From Nocardioides mangrovicus (GTDB lineage Bacteria; Actinomycetota; Actinomycetes; Propionibacteriales; Nocardioidaceae), in assembly GCF_003674065.1 (NCBI RefSeq), contig NZ_RDBE01000001.1:818571-882570 (forward strand): 64,000 bases of DNA, written 5' to 3'. Position 1 is the first letter of the stretch. The number at the start of each line of letters is the position of its first letter. Both the position numbers and the translations under genes were made by a program. Of the stretch, positions 42,822-51,544 are shown in pieces. The notes below the pieces were generated by a model. It saw only the letters and a program-made list of their open reading frames with translations. It was not told the origin of the DNA and did no database searches.

Positions 42822-43741
42822 GAGGGCAGGCTAGCGACGCTCAGTAGGTCACCAGCCGTCCGCGTCAATCGCTCCCGCAGTGGTGCCGCCCGCTCGGTGA
42901 AGGCCCGCTGGGCCGCGACGTAGGCCTGCTTGCCCTCGGGCGTCTCGATCGGCACCGCCTCGAAGCCGTGCTCGCTCAGGTCGTAGGGCGAGGCGCGCAT
43001 GTCGAGCTCGCGGATGTCGTGCGCCAGCTCGAAGCAGTCGGCCACCAGCTCGCTCGGCACCAGCGGCGACAGGCGGAACGCGTGCTTGTACAGATCCATG
43101 CCCGCGTGCAGGCAGCCCGGCTGCTCGAAGTCGGGACGGTCGTCGCGGCCGGGGGAGAGCGTGTTGAGCGGGCGGGCCGAGTCGGTGAAGAACCGGAAGG
43201 CGTCGAAGTGCGAGCAGGCGATGCGGTGCGACTCGACCACGGCGTCGGTGCCGGCCGGCCCCAGCCGGAGCGGCACCGGGTGCCGGGTCCGGTCGGCGCG
43301 GTGGACCATCGCCCACTCGTGCAGCCCGAAGCAGCCGTAGGACGCCGGGCGCGTGGCGGTGGCCTCCAGAAGTCGCAGCGTCGACTTCAGGAGCGGTTGG
43401 AGCGATTCCAGGTGCGCCGCCGTGACGGATAGTCCAGAACGAGTAGCACTGGTGCCGGGCTCGCAGTGGTGCGTCTTGGTCTGGACTACCGCGTACCCGC
43501 GGGCGTCGGCGTACTCGGGGGCGTCGAGGAGGGTGACGCCGTAGCCGGGGTGCCAGCGGCGCAGGGCGGCGGGGGAGTGGGAGTAGTAGCCGAAGAGGAA
43601 GTCGTGCACCGGGTGCTTCTCGCCGCGGCGCCGGCGGGCCAGGTGCGGCTGGACCCAGCGGTCGACCCGCTCCTCGTGCGCGGCCGCTCGAGCCGACCAG
43701 CACGACCGGTCGAGCACCTCGTGTGCTCCGGCGGTCGTCAT
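42818..43741 (-). CDS. conserved actinobacterial protein (often labelled 3-methyladenine DNA glycosylase) with a palindromic-element insertion
   Basis: 307 residues. Conserved blocks include HPVHDFLFGYYSHSPAALRRWHPG, the central YGCFGLHEWAMVHR, HFDAFRFFTDSARPLN, QPGCLHAGMDLYKHAFRL and LDMRASPYDLSEHG. The common database label as a glycosylase is not supported by any catalytic motif I can see. Between RGY and TAAHLE, 22 residues (from AVVQTKTHHCEPGTS to RSGLS) are encoded by a 64 bp copy of the TAGTC palindrome (43427-43490); the frame stays open. ATG at 43741. Coupled to the downstream GNAT gene. Confidence 0.72.
   Translation of the reverse strand: MTTAGAHEVLDRSCWSARAAAHEERVDRWVQPHLARRRRGEKHPVHDFLFGYYSHSPAALRRWHPGYGVTLLDAPEYADARGYAVVQTKTHHCEPGTSATRSGLSVTAAHLESLQPLLKSTLRLLEATATRPASYGCFGLHEWAMVHRADRTRHPVPLRLGPAGTDAVVESHRIACSHFDAFRFFTDSARPLNTLSPGRDDRPDFEQPGCLHAGMDLYKHAFRLSPLVPSELVADCFELAHDIRELDMRASPYDLSEHGFEAVPIETPEGKQAYVAAQRAFTERAAPLRERLTRTAGDLLSVASLPS
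43427..43490. repeat. 64 bp palindromic element, copy E, inside a coding sequence
   Basis: Ends GGATAGTCCAGA (43427-43438) and TCTGGACTACC (43480-43490), with an inner CACTG/CAGTG pair. It aligns over its whole length with the copy after cimA (34910-34973), sharing the end sequences and the right-arm GTGGTGC..CTTG.TCTGGACTACC. It lies within the ORF at 42818-43741 and keeps its frame. Confidence 0.8.
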
Positions 43742-43766
43742 GGCGACCACTCCAGCACACGCGGCG

Positions 43767-44126
43767 TCAGAGCAGGTCCAGCAGCCATGACGGACTCATG
43801 ACGGTCGCCCCGGCCACCTCGGCACCGGCGCGCAGGCCGCGGTCGGCGGTGATGACGGTGACCTGGTCCACGGCGTGGGAGCGGACGACGTCGAGGATCG
43901 CCGCGTCGCCGTCGCGGGGGGCGTGGACGACGCGCACGTGGCCGTCGCGGCCGGCCGGTGCGCCCGCCTTCGCCTGACCCTCGAGCACCAGCACCACCAG
44001 GTCGTGGGGCACGTCGGCCACCAACAGCCGCTCGTGCAGTCGCCGAGCCGCGCCCGGACGGTCCTTCCACCAGCCGTCGGGGCGCGAGCCGACGACGTTG
44101 GCCGCATCGACCACGAGGACTCGCAC
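43767..44126 (-). CDS. NYN/PIN-like domain protein
   Basis: 119 residues starting VRVLVVDAANVVGSRPDGWW, the first acidic motif (DAANV, DxxN) of NYN domains, which are PIN-fold nucleases. Further acidic positions lie in LVVLVLEGQAKAG, HAPRDGDAAILDVV and VITADRGLRAGA. The four-Asp arrangement is complete, so RNase activity is plausible. It is compact, single-domain and cytoplasmic. GTG start; only 19 bp separate it from the divergent MOSC start. No antitoxin-like partner is adjacent, so it is not an obvious toxin-antitoxin pair. Confidence 0.75.
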   Translation of the reverse strand: MRVLVVDAANVVGSRPDGWWKDRPGAARRLHERLLVADVPHDLVVLVLEGQAKAGAPAGRDGHVRVVHAPRDGDAAILDVVRSHAVDQVTVITADRGLRAGAEVAGATVMSPSWLLDLL

Positions 44127-44145
44127 GCGGCCTAGGATCCCAGGC

Positions 44146-44673
44146 GTGACAGTCGTCGCCGTGCATCGGGACGCCGAGCACCGCTTCAGCAAGCAGCCGG
44201 TCGAGGAGATCGTGCTGCTCGCGGGGCTCGGCGTGAAGGGCGACGCCCACCTCGGCGTCACCGTGCAGCACCGCTCGCGCGTGCGTCGCGACCCCACGCA
44301 GCCCAACCTGCGACAGGTGCACCTGATCCACGCCGAGCTGCTCGACGAGGTCAGCCACGAGGTCCGTCCCGGTGACCTCGGCGAGAACGTCACCACCCGC
44401 GGCGTCGACCTGCTCGGCCTGCCCACCGGCACGCTGCTGCACCTCGGCGCCGAGGCCGTCGTGCGCGTCACCGGGTTGCGCAACCCGTGCACCCAGATCG
44501 ACGGCTTCTCCGACGGGCTGCTGCGCGAGCTGGTCACCCGCGACGAGGCCGGCCACGTCGTGCGGCTCGGCGGGGTCATGGGTGTGGTGGAGCGGGGCGG
44601 TGTGGTGCGTGCGGGCGACGCGATCGTCGTCGAGACCCCGGCCGGCGAGCCGCGTCCGCTCGAGCCGGTGTGA
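44146..44673 (+). CDS. MOSC domain protein
   Basis: 175 residues. MOSC pattern: FSKQPVEEIVLLAGLGVKGDAHLGVTVQHR at the N-terminus, RPGDLGENVTTRGVDLLGLPTGTLLHLG in the middle, and the key Cys in GLRNPCTQIDGFSDGL. MOSC domains carry sulfur or the molybdenum cofactor in Moco sulfurases and YiiM-type reductases for N-hydroxylated compounds. GTG lies 7 nt after TAGGAT (44133-44138). The downstream membrane-protein gene overlaps by GTGA. Confidence 0.85.
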   Translation: MTVVAVHRDAEHRFSKQPVEEIVLLAGLGVKGDAHLGVTVQHRSRVRRDPTQPNLRQVHLIHAELLDEVSHEVRPGDLGENVTTRGVDLLGLPTGTLLHLGAEAVVRVTGLRNPCTQIDGFSDGLLRELVTRDEAGHVVRLGGVMGVVERGGVVRAGDAIVVETPAGEPRPLEPV

Positions 44674-45191
44674 GCACGGCGCTGCGCCGGCTCGCGGTGG
44701 CGGGCCTGGTGCTCGGGGTGCTCGGCGTGGTGGTGCCGCTGCTGTTCGGCGACCTGTTCCAGAGCTGGGACCGGTTCGGCAGCGTCGAGATCCCCGGCCA
44801 CGGCTCGGTGCGGCTGCCGGCCGGCGCCGTCGACGTCTCCTTCCGCGGCATCAGCGCCGACGGCGGGGGCGGCGGCAGCGTGGCGGTGCCGCGGTTCTCG
44901 GCGTCGATCGAGCGCTCGGGCACGGCCGACCCGGTGTTCCACAAGGTCGACGGTGGCGCGGTCAGCGTCAACAACGTGGTGCACGTGCCGGTGTGGCGGG
45001 TCGCCGTGCGGCGGGCCGGGACGTACGAGGTGACCACCAGCGGTGAGGACCGCGGCTACGTGGCCATCTACCTCGACCTCGGTCACCGCCGCCACTACGG
45101 CCGGCTGCAGCTGGGCGCGGGGGTGCTCCTCGTGGCGTCGCTGCTCGCCCTGCTGGTGGCACGCGGTCGGCGCCGCACCGCCGATCAGTAG
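44670..45191 (+). CDS. membrane protein with two helices and an exported domain (173 aa)
   Basis: 173 residues. An N-terminal helix (LAVAGLVLGVLGVVVPLLFG) and a C-terminal helix (LQLGAGVLLVASLLALLVARG, followed by RRR) flank a beta-rich extracytoplasmic segment (about 30-135). The N-terminal anchor, exported beta domain and basic end resemble small actinobacterial envelope proteins. No family is recognised. Coupled to the MOSC gene by GTGA. Confidence 0.65.
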   Translation: MSTALRRLAVAGLVLGVLGVVVPLLFGDLFQSWDRFGSVEIPGHGSVRLPAGAVDVSFRGISADGGGGGSVAVPRFSASIERSGTADPVFHKVDGGAVSVNNVVHVPVWRVAVRRAGTYEVTTSGEDRGYVAIYLDLGHRRHYGRLQLGAGVLLVASLLALLVARGRRRTADQ

Positions 45192-45205
45192 TCGCGGGCG
45201 ATCAG

Positions 45206-45211
45206 TAGTCT
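45206..45211 (+). promoter_or_regulatory. -10 box of the FAHD gene
   Basis: TAGTCT, 7 nt before GTG 45219. It is part of a direct repeat GATCAGTAGTC nearby (45183 and 45200 regions). Confidence 0.45.
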
Positions 45212-45218
45212 CGGCCCC

Positions 45219-46034
45219 GTGCGTATCGCGAGATTCACCACCGGCGAGGACCCCCAGTTCGGGGTCGTGACCGGCGAGGTCGACGACAACGGCATCCCCG
45301 ACGAGGACTGCGTGGTGGTGGCCCTGGCCGGCGACCCGCTCTACGCCGGCGTGCAGCTGACGCAAGAGGAGCACCGGCTGGCTGACGTCCGGCTGCTGGC
45401 GCCGGTGCTGCCGCGCAGCAAGGTGGTCGGCATCGGCAAGAACTACGCGGCTCACGTCGCCGAGATGGGCACCGGGGACGCCCCCAGCGAGCCGCTGATG
45501 TTCCTCAAGCCCAACACCAGCGTCGTCGGCCCCGGCGACCCGATCTTCTACCCGCCGCAGAGCAACGAGGTGCACTTCGAGGGCGAGCTCGCCGTCGTCA
45601 TCGGCCGCATCTGCCGCGACGTGCCGCCCGAGCAGGCCACCGACGTGATCTTCGGCTACACCGCGGCCAACGACGTCACGGCGCGCGACCTGCAGCGCGG
45701 CGACGGCCAGTGGGCGCGGGCGAAGGGCTTCGACTCCTTCTGCCCGCTGGGGCCGTGGATCGAGACCGACCTCGACCCGCACGACTTCGAGGTCGGCCGG
45801 CCCGTGCGCACCTGGGTCAACGGCGACCTCAAGCAGGACGGCTCCACCGCCGACCTGATCTTCGACCTGCCCACGCTCGTCTCCCACGTCAGTGCCGCGA
45901 TGACGCTGCTGCCCGGCGACGTCATCCTCACCGGCACCCCCGACGGCGTCGGCCCGATCGTGCCCGGCGACGAGGTCGAGGTCTTCGTCGGCGGCATCGG
46001 CAACCTCACGAACGTGGTGAAGAACCGTGACTGA
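45219..46034 (+). CDS. fumarylacetoacetate hydrolase (FAH) family protein
   Basis: 271 residues. FAH fold: [17 protein letters not shown], metal ligands in [14 protein letters not shown] (Glu pair), [15 protein letters not shown] (Asp), and [15 protein letters not shown]. Members hydrolyse or decarboxylate acylpyruvates and related 2-keto acids, including oxaloacetate decarboxylases, with Mg2+. It lies directly before gltX, a widespread actinobacterial arrangement; the two overlap by 8 bp. Substrate not assignable from sequence. Confidence 0.88.
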   Translation: MRIARFTTGEDPQFGVVTGEVDDNGIPDEDCVVVALAGDPLYAGVQLTQEEHRLADVRLLAPVLPRSKVVGIGKNYAAHVAEMGTGDAPSEPLMFLKPNTSVVGPGDPIFYPPQSNEVHFEGELAVVIGRICRDVPPEQATDVIFGYTAANDVTARDLQRGDGQWARAKGFDSFCPLGPWIETDLDPHDFEVGRPVRTWVNGDLKQDGSTADLIFDLPTLVSHVSAAMTLLPGDVILTGTPDGVGPIVPGDEVEVFVGGIGNLTNVVKNRD

Positions 46035-47499
46035 GCTGAACCCCGCCGTGCGCGTGCGGATGGCGCCCTCGCCGACCGGCTCGCCGCACGTGGGCCTGGC
46101 CCGTACTGCCTTGTTCAACTGGGCCTTCGCGCGCCACCACGGCGGCACCTTCGTCTTCCGCATCGAGGACACCGACACCGCACGGAACACCCAGGAGTCC
46201 TACGACGCCCTCATCGAGGTGATGCACTGGCTCGGCCTGGAGTGGGACGAGGGGCCGGAGAAGGGCGGGCCGTTCGGGCCGTACCTGCAGTCCGAGCGTG
46301 GCGAGATCTACGCCGACGTGCTGGTCCGGCTGCGCGGCACCGACCACGTCTACGACTGCTTCTGCACCACCGAGGAGGTCGACGCCCGGCGCAAGGCCAG
46401 CGGGTCGAAGCTGCAGGGCTACGACGGCTTCTGCCGCGACCTGAGCGCCGAGCAGCGCGCCGCGTTCGAGGCCGAGGGCCGCCGGCCGGTCCTGCGGTTC
46501 CGGATGCCCGACGGCTCGATCACCTTCGACGACCTGGTGCGCGGCGAGGTCACCTTCGCCTCCGAGCACGTGCCCGACTACGCGCTCGCGCGCGCCAACG
46601 GCGAGCCGCTCTACACGCTGGTCAACCCGGTCGACGACGCGCTGATGGGGATCACCCACGTGCTGCGTGGCGAGGACCTGCTCTCCAGCACGCCGCGTCA
46701 GATCGCGCTCTACGAGGCACTGAAGGAGCTCGGCGTCGCCCAGCACACGCCGCGCTTCGGGCACCTGCCGTACGTGATGGGCGAGGGCAACAAGAAGCTC
46801 TCCAAGCGCGATCCCGAGGCCAACCTGCTCGGCTACCGCGACGCCGGCTTCCTGCCCGAGGGGCTGCTCAACTACCTGGCCCTGCTGGGCTGGGCCATCT
46901 CCGGGGACCGCGACGTCTTCACCCTGCCCGAGATGGTCGACGCCTTCGAGATCGGCGACGTCAACCCAAACCCGGCGCGCTTCGACCTGAAGAAGGCCGA
47001 GGCCATCAACGGCGACCACATGCGGATGGTGCCCGTCTCGGAGATGGCCGAGCGGGTCGTGCCGTTCCTGCAGGCGGCCGGCGTCCTCCCCGCCGAGCCC
47101 ACCGACTTCCAGCGCGACCTGCTCGCCCGCGCCGTGCCGCTGGTGCACGAGCGGATGAACAAGCTCACCGAGGCGCCCGGCATGCTCGGGTTCTTGTTCG
47201 TCACCGACGTCGCCTACGACGAGGCCGACGTCGCCGCCGTCCTCGACGACGCCGGCCGCGAAGTCGTCACCGCGTCGGCGACCGCGCTCGAGGCGCTGGA
47301 GGAGTGGACCACTCCGGCCATCGAGGAGGCGCTGCGCGCCGCCCTGGTCGACGGCCTCGGCCTCAAGCCGCGCCACGCCTTCGGACCGGTGCGCGTGGCC
47401 GTCACCGGCCGTCGCGTGTCGCCGCCGCTGTTCGAGTCCCTCGAGCTGCTCGGCCGCGAGGTGACGCTCGCGCGACTGGCCCACGCAGCCACCCTGTGA
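46027..47499 (+). CDS. gltX: glutamyl-tRNA synthetase
   Basis: 490 residues, class I synthetase. The HIGH-equivalent is SPHVG (H21-G23) in [15 protein letters not shown], and the KMSKS-equivalent is KLSKR (257-261) in [12 protein letters not shown]. The C-terminal anticodon-binding domain is alpha-helical. It charges tRNA-Glu and, where GlnRS is missing, also tRNA-Gln before amidation by GatCAB; which applies here cannot be told from the window. A tRNA-Gln and a tRNA-Glu gene lie 1 kb downstream. GTG start within the FAHD gene's end. Confidence 0.95.
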   Translation: MTELNPAVRVRMAPSPTGSPHVGLARTALFNWAFARHHGGTFVFRIEDTDTARNTQESYDALIEVMHWLGLEWDEGPEKGGPFGPYLQSERGEIYADVLVRLRGTDHVYDCFCTTEEVDARRKASGSKLQGYDGFCRDLSAEQRAAFEAEGRRPVLRFRMPDGSITFDDLVRGEVTFASEHVPDYALARANGEPLYTLVNPVDDALMGITHVLRGEDLLSSTPRQIALYEALKELGVAQHTPRFGHLPYVMGEGNKKLSKRDPEANLLGYRDAGFLPEGLLNYLALLGWAISGDRDVFTLPEMVDAFEIGDVNPNPARFDLKKAEAINGDHMRMVPVSEMAERVVPFLQAAGVLPAEPTDFQRDLLARAVPLVHERMNKLTEAPGMLGFLFVTDVAYDEADVAAVLDDAGREVVTASATALEALEEWTTPAIEEALRAALVDGLGLKPRHAFGPVRVAVTGRRVSPPLFESLELLGREVTLARLAHAATL

Positions 47500-48476
47500 C
47501 CACCGAGCCGACGGCCGCTGTCGGCTACCCCCAGGTGCTGCGCACGCCCACCTGGGCGTGGTGGCGGCCGCTCGTCGGCTCGGTCGTGCTGCTGGTCGCG
47601 GTGTTCGTGCTCGCCGGCCTGGTGATGACGCCGGTGCTGGTCGTCGCGGTGTACGTGCAGGTGGGCATCGAGGGCGGGAACTTCGCCGACGCCTTCACGA
47701 AGGCGGCGGATCTGGACCGCGTGACGCCGGCCTCGATGCTGTACCTCAACCTCACCCTGGCCACCGGCGTGCTCGTCGCCTGGGCCGTGGTGCGGTGGCT
47801 GCACGGCGTCCGGCCGCGGTGGCTGACGTCGGTGCGCCCGGGCATCCGCTGGCGCTTCCTGCTGGCCTGCCTCCCGATCTCGGTCGTGGCGCTGGCCGTC
47901 CAGGTCGGCCTGGGTCTCCTGGTGCCCGCGGAGGGCAACGAGAACACCGGCCAGGTCGGCACGCTCAACCACCTCGGCGGCCAGGCCCTGGCCTTCGCCA
48001 TCGTCATCGTGCTCACCACCCCGCTGCAGGCCATGGGGGAGGAGTACGTCTTCCGCGGTTACCTGATGCAGGCCATCGGCTCGCTCTTCGGCCGCTGGAG
48101 CGGCCTCGCGTTCGCCGTCACGCTGCTGGTGCCGGCCCTGCTCTTCGCCATCGCCCACGGCGCCCAGGACCCGCCGCTGTTCTTCGACCGGTTCGGCTTC
48201 GGCGTGCTCGCCGGGTTCCTCGTGGTCCGCGTCGGCGGCCTCGAGCCCGGCATCGCGCTGCACGTGCTCAACAACTTCGTCGCCTACGGCTTCGCCCTGG
48301 TCTTCGGCAACATCGCGACCGTGTTCGAGGCCACCAAGACCTCCTACTGGAACATCCCGGTGACGATCGTGCAGAGCCTGGTCTACGTCGGCCTGGTGCT
48401 GCTGGTGGCCCGGCGGATGGGGGTGGCGGGCGCCACGTCGCAGCCGCCCGGGCGGATTGGGCAGCGTCCGGTGTGA
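47496..48476 (+). CDS. CPBP family intramembrane metalloprotease
   Basis: 326 residues with about eight helices. The Abi/CPBP motifs are [11 protein letters not shown] (EExxxR), FAIAHGAQD (FxxxH) and IALHVLNNF (HxxxN), consistent with a membrane-embedded zinc protease of the Rce1/CAAX type. Bacterial members act in peptide maturation or self-immunity; no bacteriocin gene is nearby. GTG start overlaps the gltX stop (GTGA). A possible tRNA promoter lies in its last codons. Confidence 0.87.
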   Translation: MTTEPTAAVGYPQVLRTPTWAWWRPLVGSVVLLVAVFVLAGLVMTPVLVVAVYVQVGIEGGNFADAFTKAADLDRVTPASMLYLNLTLATGVLVAWAVVRWLHGVRPRWLTSVRPGIRWRFLLACLPISVVALAVQVGLGLLVPAEGNENTGQVGTLNHLGGQALAFAIVIVLTTPLQAMGEEYVFRGYLMQAIGSLFGRWSGLAFAVTLLVPALLFAIAHGAQDPPLFFDRFGFGVLAGFLVVRVGGLEPGIALHVLNNFVAYGFALVFGNIATVFEATKTSYWNIPVTIVQSLVYVGLVLLVARRMGVAGATSQPPGRIGQRPV

Positions 48477-48487
48477 CCGTGTATCGT
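48457..48487 (+). promoter_or_regulatory. possible promoter of the tRNA-Gln/tRNA-Glu unit
   Basis: TTGGGC (48457-48462) and TATCGT (48482-48487), 19 bp apart, 31 bp before tRNA-Gln. Weak match, chosen by position. Confidence 0.35.
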
Positions 48488-48517
48488 CGTCCCTCGGTCC
48501 ATCCGGATCGACACCCT

Positions 48518-48589
48518 TGGGGTATGGGGTAATTGGCAGCCCGACTGGTTCTGGTCCAGTTAGTCTAGGTTCGAGTCCTAGTACCCCAG
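48518..48589 (+). tRNA. tRNA-Gln (anticodon CTG)
   Basis: 72 nt. Acceptor TGGGGTA pairs with TACCCCA (48582-48588), discriminator G. Anticodon stem ACTGG/CCAGT with loop TTCTGGT, anticodon CTG. The T arm contains GGTTCGAGTCC. CCA is not encoded. A tRNA-Glu gene follows after 43 bp, and both probably come from one transcript. Confidence 0.95.
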
Positions 48590-48632
48590 CGAGACGCTGA
48601 ATCCCTTGCTGTGCAAGGCTGAGGCGTGTCAC

Positions 48633-48705
48633 GCCCCCGTTGTGTAGTGGCCTAGCACGCCGCCCTCTCAAGGCGGTAGCGCGGGTTCGAATCCCGTCGG
48701 GGGTA
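48633..48705 (+). tRNA. tRNA-Glu (anticodon CTC)
   Basis: 73 nt. Acceptor GCCCCCG pairs with CGGGGGT (one terminal G-T pair), discriminator A. Anticodon stem CCGCC/GGCGG closes loop CTCTCAA, anticodon CTC. T arm GGGTTCGAATCCC. It is the substrate of GltX encoded just upstream. Confidence 0.95.
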
Positions 48706-48713
48706 CGCGAAAG

Positions 48714-48749
48714 CAGCGGCCCGGTTCTCCAGTGAGAGCCGGGCCGCTG
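48714..48749 (+). terminator. hairpin after the tRNA genes
   Basis: CAGCGGCCCGG (48714-48724) pairs with CCGGGCCGCTG (48739-48749). An inner TTCTC/GAGAG extension closes a CAGT loop. It is a 16 bp stem with no T tract. Confidence 0.65.
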
Positions 48750-48807
48750 TCATGTCCGGGACGTCATACGAATCGGTCGCTGCGGCGACCTCTTCGGATG
48801 ACGTTGC

Positions 48808-49848
48808 TCAGCCGCGCACCCAGGTCCGCAGGACGTCGGCCAGGTGCTCGGTGGCGCGGCGGGCGGAGCGGCTGACGCCGAGCAGGCCGATGTAGCCGTG
48901 GAGCTGGCCGGAGGTGCGCTCCAGGTGGACCTCGACGCCGGCCTCGCGCAGCTTGGCGGCGTACGCCTCGCCCTCGTCGCGCAGCGGGTCGAACGCGGCC
49001 GTGACGACGTGGGCGGGGGCGACGCTGCGCGGCACCGTGGCGTGCAGCGGCGCGGCCGCCGGGTCGGTGAGCGCGTCGCCGCTCAGACCGCCGGCGTAGG
49101 AGCGCACCGCGAGGTCGATGAAGTCGTTGGTGAGCAGGAAGCCGGTGCCGAACAGCTCGCGGGAGGGGAAGCTGTCCTCGGCGGTGGTGCCCGGGTACAT
49201 CAGCAGCTGGAACGCGCACCGCTCGCCCGCGGCCAGCGCCACGCCGGCGGCCAGGTTGCCGCCGGCGGAGTCGCCGGCGACGGCGATCCGATGCGGGTCG
49301 ACACCGAGCTCGGCGGCGTGGGCGTGCACCCACTCGAACACCGCGACGCAGTCGTCGTAGGCGGCCGGGAAGGGGTGCTCGGGCGCGAGCCGGTACTCCG
49401 CCGAGAGCAGCTCGACGCCCGAGCGCTCGGCCAGGAAGCGGCACACCGGGTCGTAGGTGGCGATGTCGCCGGCGATGAACCCACCGCCGTGGAGGAACAC
49501 CACCACAGCCCCGGCGGCTGCCGGGTCGGGCCGGGTGGGGGAGTAGCGGCGGACCGGCACCCCGGCGACGTCGAGGTCCTCGACGCGCCCGATCGGCCAG
49601 GTGCCGCCCGCGACGCGCATGCCGCGGCGCAGGTCGTCGCGCAGCCGTGGGATGTCGGCCGGGCCGAGGCGAGGCGCAGCGGCGGACCGGGTGAGCCGCA
49701 GCAGCACCTGGTTCTCGACCTCCAAGGCGTCGCCGTCGAGCCGCAGCGGACGTCCGGCGATCGCGCGCCGCAACGGTCGCGGGGCGGCGAGCAGCGCCTG
49801 CAGGGCCAGTCGTTGCCCGCGCACGGCGAGGCCGTCGGCGGGCGTCAT
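48808..49848 (-). CDS. alpha/beta hydrolase, hormone-sensitive-lipase (esterase) family
   Basis: 346 residues. The HSL signature HGGG is in VVVFLHGGGFIAGD, the nucleophile in VAGDSAGGNLAAG (GDSAG), the acid in AAFDPLRDEG and the His in SGQLHGYIGLL. It hydrolyses short- to medium-chain esters. The N-terminal cap is about 90 residues. ATG overlaps the stop of the ABC-2-like membrane-protein gene (ATGA); both are divergent from a TetR regulator that probably controls them. Confidence 0.9.
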   Translation of the reverse strand: MTPADGLAVRGQRLALQALLAAPRPLRRAIAGRPLRLDGDALEVENQVLLRLTRSAAAPRLGPADIPRLRDDLRRGMRVAGGTWPIGRVEDLDVAGVPVRRYSPTRPDPAAAGAVVVFLHGGGFIAGDIATYDPVCRFLAERSGVELLSAEYRLAPEHPFPAAYDDCVAVFEWVHAHAAELGVDPHRIAVAGDSAGGNLAAGVALAAGERCAFQLLMYPGTTAEDSFPSRELFGTGFLLTNDFIDLAVRSYAGGLSGDALTDPAAAPLHATVPRSVAPAHVVTAAFDPLRDEGEAYAAKLREAGVEVHLERTSGQLHGYIGLLGVSRSARRATEHLADVLRTWVRG

Positions 49849-50867
49849 GCCGCCACCGCCTCGCGCGAGTGACGCCACCGGCTGACCGCCAGCGTCACCA
49901 CGACGCCCACCGCGGCCCAGAGCGCGATCACCAGCAGGTACCCGCCCGCGTCGCGGCCGGCGAAGTACACCGTGCGGCGCAGCGCCTCGGTGCCGGCGCC
50001 GTTGGGCAGCCACGGACCGATCGTGCGCCACAGCCACGGCAGCAGCGGCCAGCCGAACGCCCCGCCCGCGCTGGGGTTGCCCAGCACCACGAAGACCAGG
50101 ACGGCCAGGCCGATGCCGAGGGTCCCGCACAGCACCTGCAGGGCCGTGGTGACGGTGGCCGCCGCCAGCACCAGCAGGGTGCCGGTGCCAGCCAGCGCCC
50201 AGAAGTGGCCGGTGAGCGCACCCAGCCACTGGTCCACCACCAGCGCCCCGCCGAGCCCGGCCGCCGCGGCGTAGGGCAGCTGGGCCAGCAGCCGGATCAC
50301 CGCCCGGCGTGGGTTCGCCGGCCGCGAGCCGCGGGCGACGCCGAGCAGCGAGGCCATCAGGTAGCCCCCGACCAGCCAGCCGATGGTGAGGTAGAAGCCC
50401 GAGAGGCCGCGCGCGTCGCCGGACTGCAGCGGCACCAGATCGGTGGTGGTGAGGCTGCGCTGCTGCTCGGCCTCGGCCTGCTCGGCGGCCTGCTGGACCG
50501 CGCTCACCAGCGACGAGCCGCCGCCCGAGGCCACCAGGAGCTCGTCGGTGGTGCCGCCGGAGTCCACGACCAGTGCGGCGTGCAGCCGGTCCTGGCGGAT
50601 CTGCTCCACCGCGGTGGCACGCTGCTGCAGCCGCGTCACCGACACCTCGTCGCCCACCGAGTCCTTCAGCTGCTGCTCGACGCGCGCGGTGATGCTGCTC
50701 GGTCCGACGATGCCGACCCGGAGGTCGTGGGCGGTGGGGTGGTGGAAGGCGCCGACGTAGGAGGCCACGAACCCCAGCTGCAGGGCGAGGACGCCGAGCA
50801 CGAGCAGGACCGTGCGCGGCGCGATCGCGTCCTTGAGCTCGGCGGTGAAGCTGACGTCCTCGGCCAT
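49845..50867 (-). CDS. ABC-2/DUF3533-like membrane protein
   Basis: 340 residues. One N-terminal helix (APRTVLLVLGVLALQLGFVASY), a large extracytoplasmic domain (about 40-155), and five C-terminal helices (from GFYLTIGWLVGGYLMASLL to YLLVIALWAAVGVVVTLAV). This matches the YhgE/Pip-like half of ABC-2 type permeases that lack a nucleotide-binding domain. Such proteins are often found beside TetR regulators in drug or lipid export loci. No ATPase is adjacent. ATG at 50867. Confidence 0.75.
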   Translation of the reverse strand: MAEDVSFTAELKDAIAPRTVLLVLGVLALQLGFVASYVGAFHHPTAHDLRVGIVGPSSITARVEQQLKDSVGDEVSVTRLQQRATAVEQIRQDRLHAALVVDSGGTTDELLVASGGGSSLVSAVQQAAEQAEAEQQRSLTTTDLVPLQSGDARGLSGFYLTIGWLVGGYLMASLLGVARGSRPANPRRAVIRLLAQLPYAAAAGLGGALVVDQWLGALTGHFWALAGTGTLLVLAAATVTTALQVLCGTLGIGLAVLVFVVLGNPSAGGAFGWPLLPWLWRTIGPWLPNGAGTEALRRTVYFAGRDAGGYLLVIALWAAVGVVVTLAVSRWRHSREAVAA

Positions 50868-50887
50868 GGTCCCTCCCCAGGGTTACG

Positions 50888-50900
50888 CTACTGTCGGTAG
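50888..50900. promoter_or_regulatory. dyad between ABC-2-like and TetR genes
   Basis: CTAC, 5 nt, GTAG (50888-50900), 21 bp before the divergent membrane-protein start. Short, so only a candidate TetR operator. Confidence 0.35.
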
Positions 50901-50965
50901 TGGAATTAATCGTACGAGGCCCGGGAGCCTCGCCACAGGGTTTCGGGGGCCGGAGGAGGTGTGAT

Positions 50966-51544
50966 GTGGCAGACGTCGCGAGTCGCACGGGCCGGCCGCG
51001 CCGCGCCGACGTCGAGGCCGCCGTGCTCGACGCGACGGCCGCGCTGGTCGGCGACCGTGCCTACGCCCAGGTCACCATCGACGCCATCGCGGCGCGGGCC
51101 GTGGTGGCCAAGACGACGATCTACCGGCGGTGGAGCTCCAAGGCCGAGCTCGCCGTCGACGCCCTCGCCCGCACCCTCGGCGACCCGCCGGTCGACGACC
51201 GCGACGGCGCGACCGCGGTCCGCGCCGCTGTCGGCTGGCTCGCCGGCCGGGTGCGCGAGCCCGACGTGCGCCACCTGCTGGTCGGGCTCGTTGACGAGGC
51301 CGGCCGCGACCCGGAGCTGCGCGCCCGGTTGCGCGCCCGCATCCGCGACCCGTTCACGCAGGCCCTGTGCGAGCGGTGGGAGGTCGAGGCGTCGGTGGTC
51401 GACCTGGTCGTCGACGTCGTCCTGGGGGCGGTGCTGCACCGGATCGCGATGAGCGGCGACATCGGTGACGGCGACGTCGAGAGCGTCGTCGACCTCGCCG
51501 TGCACGCGCTGTTCCGCGGCCCCACCGTTAGCGTCGAGCCATGA
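50966..51544 (+). CDS. TetR/AcrR family transcriptional regulator
   Basis: 192 residues. The HTH (about 10-58) reads VEAAVLDATAALVGDRAYAQVTIDAIAARAVVAKTTIYRRWSSKAEL, with the usual TTIYRRW recognition helix. The C-terminal ligand domain resembles TetR_C_16-type domains (DPELRARLRARIRDPF). GTG at 50966 is preceded by GGAGGAGG with 6 nt spacing, better than the upstream ATG at 50900. It is divergent from the ABC-2-like/esterase operon, its probable target, and coupled to a NUDIX gene by ATGA. Confidence 0.88.
   Translation: MADVASRTGRPRRADVEAAVLDATAALVGDRAYAQVTIDAIAARAVVAKTTIYRRWSSKAELAVDALARTLGDPPVDDRDGATAVRAAVGWLAGRVREPDVRHLLVGLVDEAGRDPELRARLRARIRDPFTQALCERWEVEASVVDLVVDVVLGAVLHRIAMSGDIGDGDVESVVDLAVHALFRGPTVSVEP

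Noticed and set aside
43767..44126. Toxin-antitoxin module based on the PIN-like protein
   Set aside because: No small antitoxin-like gene is adjacent; the neighbours are a divergent MOSC gene and an unrelated conserved gene on the same strand.
47496..48476. Bacteriocin immunity locus around the CPBP protease
   Set aside because: No double-Gly leader peptide or export gene is close; the gene is coupled to gltX instead.
48518..48705. tRNA-Gln/tRNA-Glu as integration site of a mobile island
   Set aside because: No integrase, no direct repeat of a tRNA 3' end, and the downstream esterase-TetR genes have ordinary composition.
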